From NCBI RefSeq assembly GCF_006376685.1, contig NZ_VEWL01000016.1, positions 1 to 64,000 of the forward strand: a DNA stretch of 64,000 nt. The letters run 5' to 3'. The DNA is from Ochrobactrum teleogrylli. Lineage in GTDB: Bacteria; Pseudomonadota; Alphaproteobacteria; Rhizobiales; Rhizobiaceae. Shown piece by piece: positions 62,292 through 64,000 of the stretch (the stretch's first letter is position 1; each line of letters opens with the position of its first letter). Both the position numbers and the translations under genes were made by a program. The notes beneath the pieces were generated by a model. The model saw only the letters and a list, made by a program, of their open reading frames with translations. It searched no databases and had not been told where the DNA came from.

Positions 62292-63205
62292 CGATCTTTT
62301 GGCCCAATACGCTCCGCCGCTCGCAAATTCCTGGTAGTTTTCCGAGTTATCGCCGCAATGCTGCGTATGATAGCCAGAGGAACAACGGGCGAATCGCGCA
62401 CGCATTGGGCGGCGGATACCGGGCGAGTAACGATGCGGTGGCAAAGGGACAAACAGCGGAAGAGATGCGAGCGGGCGCCGTGGTCTGGCGACGCAGCCCC
62501 CCTGTTGTTGCCCCTTCATCCTTGCTGCTTGCGCCAGCCAGATTCCTGTGGTCTGTCATGATGCGCATGCTGAGACGTTTCCAACCCATTTCCATCGTAC
62601 TTTTTGGCCTGCTTCTGGCTTTTCTCGTGGGCTTTGTCGTCTTCGGTGAGAAGGTGACGAGCATGACGCCGCCAGTGATCGATGAACCCGCCGACGCCAT
62701 CGTGGTCCTGACCGGCGGTCAGTCCCGCATTCAGGCGGCGGTCGATCTGTTGCAGGAAAAACGCGGCAAGCGTCTGCTGATCAGCGGCGTGCATCCTTCC
62801 ACGAATGAAAAATCGATACAGCGCGCTACCCATGCCGATCAGAGCCTGTTCGACTGCTGTGTCGATCTCGACCGTTCGGCACGCAACACCATCGGCAATG
62901 CCGAGGAAAGCGAACACTGGATTCGCAACAACGGTTATAACCGGGTGATCGTCGTGACGAACAATTACCATATGCCGCGCAGCATTCTGGAAATGTCCTA
63001 CCGGATGAAGGACGTGGAATTCGTGCCCTATCCGGTGGTGAACACCGAGGGGCGCGGGCAAAGCTGGGTTGCCGAGGGTGACACGCTGCGCGTGCTGTTC
63101 GTGGAATATGTCAAATATCTGGGCGCGGTCGTGCGCGTCGGTACGTCGGAGATTTTCGGCTTCGACATTCTGAACGGCGTCGCCGGTCAGAAAATCAATC
63201 GGTAA
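62288..63205 (+). CDS. YdcF-like (DUF218) membrane protein
   Basis: This protein has up to 305 residues with one transmembrane helix (ISIVLFGLLLAFLVGFVVFG) and a DUF218 domain: ADAIVVLTGGQSRIQAAVDLL, KRLLISGVHPSTN, SARNTIGNAEESEHWIRNNG, VIVVTNNYHMPRSI. Such proteins are linked to envelope polysaccharide metabolism; the reaction is unknown. The first ATG (62288) is coupled to ftsX, but the ~90 residues before the helix are of low complexity, and a later start near 62558 is possible. Confidence 0.8.
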   Translation: MTIFWPNTLRRSQIPGSFPSYRRNAAYDSQRNNGRIAHALGGGYRASNDAVAKGQTAEEMRAGAVVWRRSPPVVAPSSLLLAPARFLWSVMMRMLRRFQPISIVLFGLLLAFLVGFVVFGEKVTSMTPPVIDEPADAIVVLTGGQSRIQAAVDLLQEKRGKRLLISGVHPSTNEKSIQRATHADQSLFDCCVDLDRSARNTIGNAEESEHWIRNNGYNRVIVVTNNYHMPRSILEMSYRMKDVEFVPYPVVNTEGRGQSWVAEGDTLRVLFVEYVKYLGAVVRVGTSEIFGFDILNGVAGQKINR

Positions 63206-63368
63206 CAAACAGCAAATTCCCGACGATCGGTCACTGTTTTCTGTATGGAAAACGGGGCAGTTCCTGATATACGAGTGCCCGAGATTTCGGAAAGCGAAGG
63301 TCTGACAGTTTTTCGAGATTGTGTCTCTCTCTACGGGACGTGCTCTAGCCGGGACATTCGCCGACACG

Positions 63369-64000
63369 ATGCTTCTCTATCTGCGTTCAATCCTCTTCAA
63401 TGCGGCGTTTTACATCTGCACGCTGGTTCAGATGATCGTCTATACGCCGTTCTATTTCCTGCTGCCGCGCAAGAAGGCCTGGATCGTGCCGAAGCTGTGG
63501 GCGCGGGTCAATCTCAAGCTCCAGAAGATCATTGCCGGGACGGATTTCGTCATTGAAGGTCTCGATAATATTCCAGAGGGCGCCTATATCTGCGCGCCCA
63601 AGCACCAGTCGGCCTGGGATACCTATGCATTCCTGCCCTATCTGGATGATCCGGTTCTGATCCTGAAGCGCGAATTGATGCGCATTCCGCTGTTCGGCTG
63701 GTACGTCGCCAAGATGGAGATGATCCCGGTGGATCGCGGATCGCGCGTCAAGGCGCTGCATTCGATCACCAAGGGCGCGGAAAAGGCCATTGCCGAAGGG
63801 CGTCAGATCCTGATCTATCCTGAAGGCACCCGCCGCGCGCCCGGTGCGCCGCCGCAATATAAATACGGCATCGTGCATCTTTACGATGCGCTGAACCTGC
63901 CGGTCTTGCCGATTGCCCATAATGCCGGGCTTTACTGGCCGCGCCGCAAGTTTCTGCGCTTTCCGGGCACCATTCGGTGCCGCGTCCTGCCGCCCATTCC
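63369..64000 (+). CDS. plsC: 1-acyl-sn-glycerol-3-phosphate acyltransferase, cut by window end
   Basis: The visible 210 residues form the start of a PlsC-type acyltransferase. An N-terminal hydrophobic stretch (LRSILFNAAFYICTLVQMIV) anchors it; the catalytic HX4D box is CAPKHQSAWDTYAF and the substrate box LIYPEGTRRAPG. ETFIILKREL-type segment reads PVLILKRELMRIPLFG. It would make phosphatidic acid, following the GpsA product pathway. The 3' end lies beyond 64000. Confidence 0.93.
   Translation, partial: MLLYLRSILFNAAFYICTLVQMIVYTPFYFLLPRKKAWIVPKLWARVNLKLQKIIAGTDFVIEGLDNIPEGAYICAPKHQSAWDTYAFLPYLDDPVLILKRELMRIPLFGWYVAKMEMIPVDRGSRVKALHSITKGAEKAIAEGRQILIYPEGTRRAPGAPPQYKYGIVHLYDALNLPVLPIAHNAGLYWPRRKFLRFPGTIRCRVLPPI

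Overview
The window is chromosomal DNA from an alphaproteobacterium of the order Rhizobiales, most likely the Brucella/Ochrobactrum group. This is judged from gene content and order: rimM-trmD, leuC, sdhCDAB, tesB-amtB-ftsK-lolA-xth, the tsaD-gpsA operon divergent from hemC-hemD-mic60-hemY, a cenR-type regulator beside a cyclic-nucleotide-binding protein, and ftsE-ftsX. The genus call is inference; no rRNA or tRNA gene was seen.

Layout. 0.1-2.5 kb (minus): a small membrane protein, a TraB/GumN protein and xerC. 2.7-7.9 kb: rimM-trmD, an opposed NCS1 permease, rplS and leuC. 8-10.3 kb: a diguanylate cyclase, a small exported protein and a GNAT acetyltransferase. 10.4-14.1 kb: the succinate dehydrogenase operon behind a good sigma-70-like promoter. 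14.3-17.6 kb: VOC, OsmC, a UbiH-type hydroxylase and tesB. 17.9-25.4 kb: amtB behind a near-perfect sigma-54 promoter, then ftsK, lolA, xth and an ABC-F ATPase with an overlapping upstream ORF. 25.5-26.2 kb: a LuxR-type quorum-sensing regulator with no synthase in view.

26.2-41.3 kb is an AT-richer accessory block devoted to surface or extracellular proteins. It holds a 2197-residue protein of eight ~210-residue Ig-like repeat units without a signal peptide, a 382-residue protein upstream of it that shares its C-terminal module, and a divergent 1943-residue autotransporter with a glycine-rich passenger. The promoter region between the two transcription units is about 16% GC over 240 bp. No integrase, IS or tRNA marks the edges.

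41.8-64 kb returns to core genome: a cNMP-binding protein and CenR-type regulator, an L,D-transpeptidase-like protein, a xanthine/uracil-type permease, a MocR regulator divergent from a DMT exporter, a five-gene minus operon (tsaD, gpsA, YciI-like, EVE, ETFB-type lysine methyltransferase), hemC-hemD-mic60-hemY, a TerB-like protein, an MFS exporter, aqpZ, a small lipoprotein, ftsE-ftsX, a YdcF-like protein and a plsC cut by the window end.

The most notable region is the Ig-repeat/autotransporter block with its neighbouring LuxR regulator. Other points are the missing glnK before amtB, the ABC-F leader ORF, and a clear inverted repeat between the MocR gene and its exporter.
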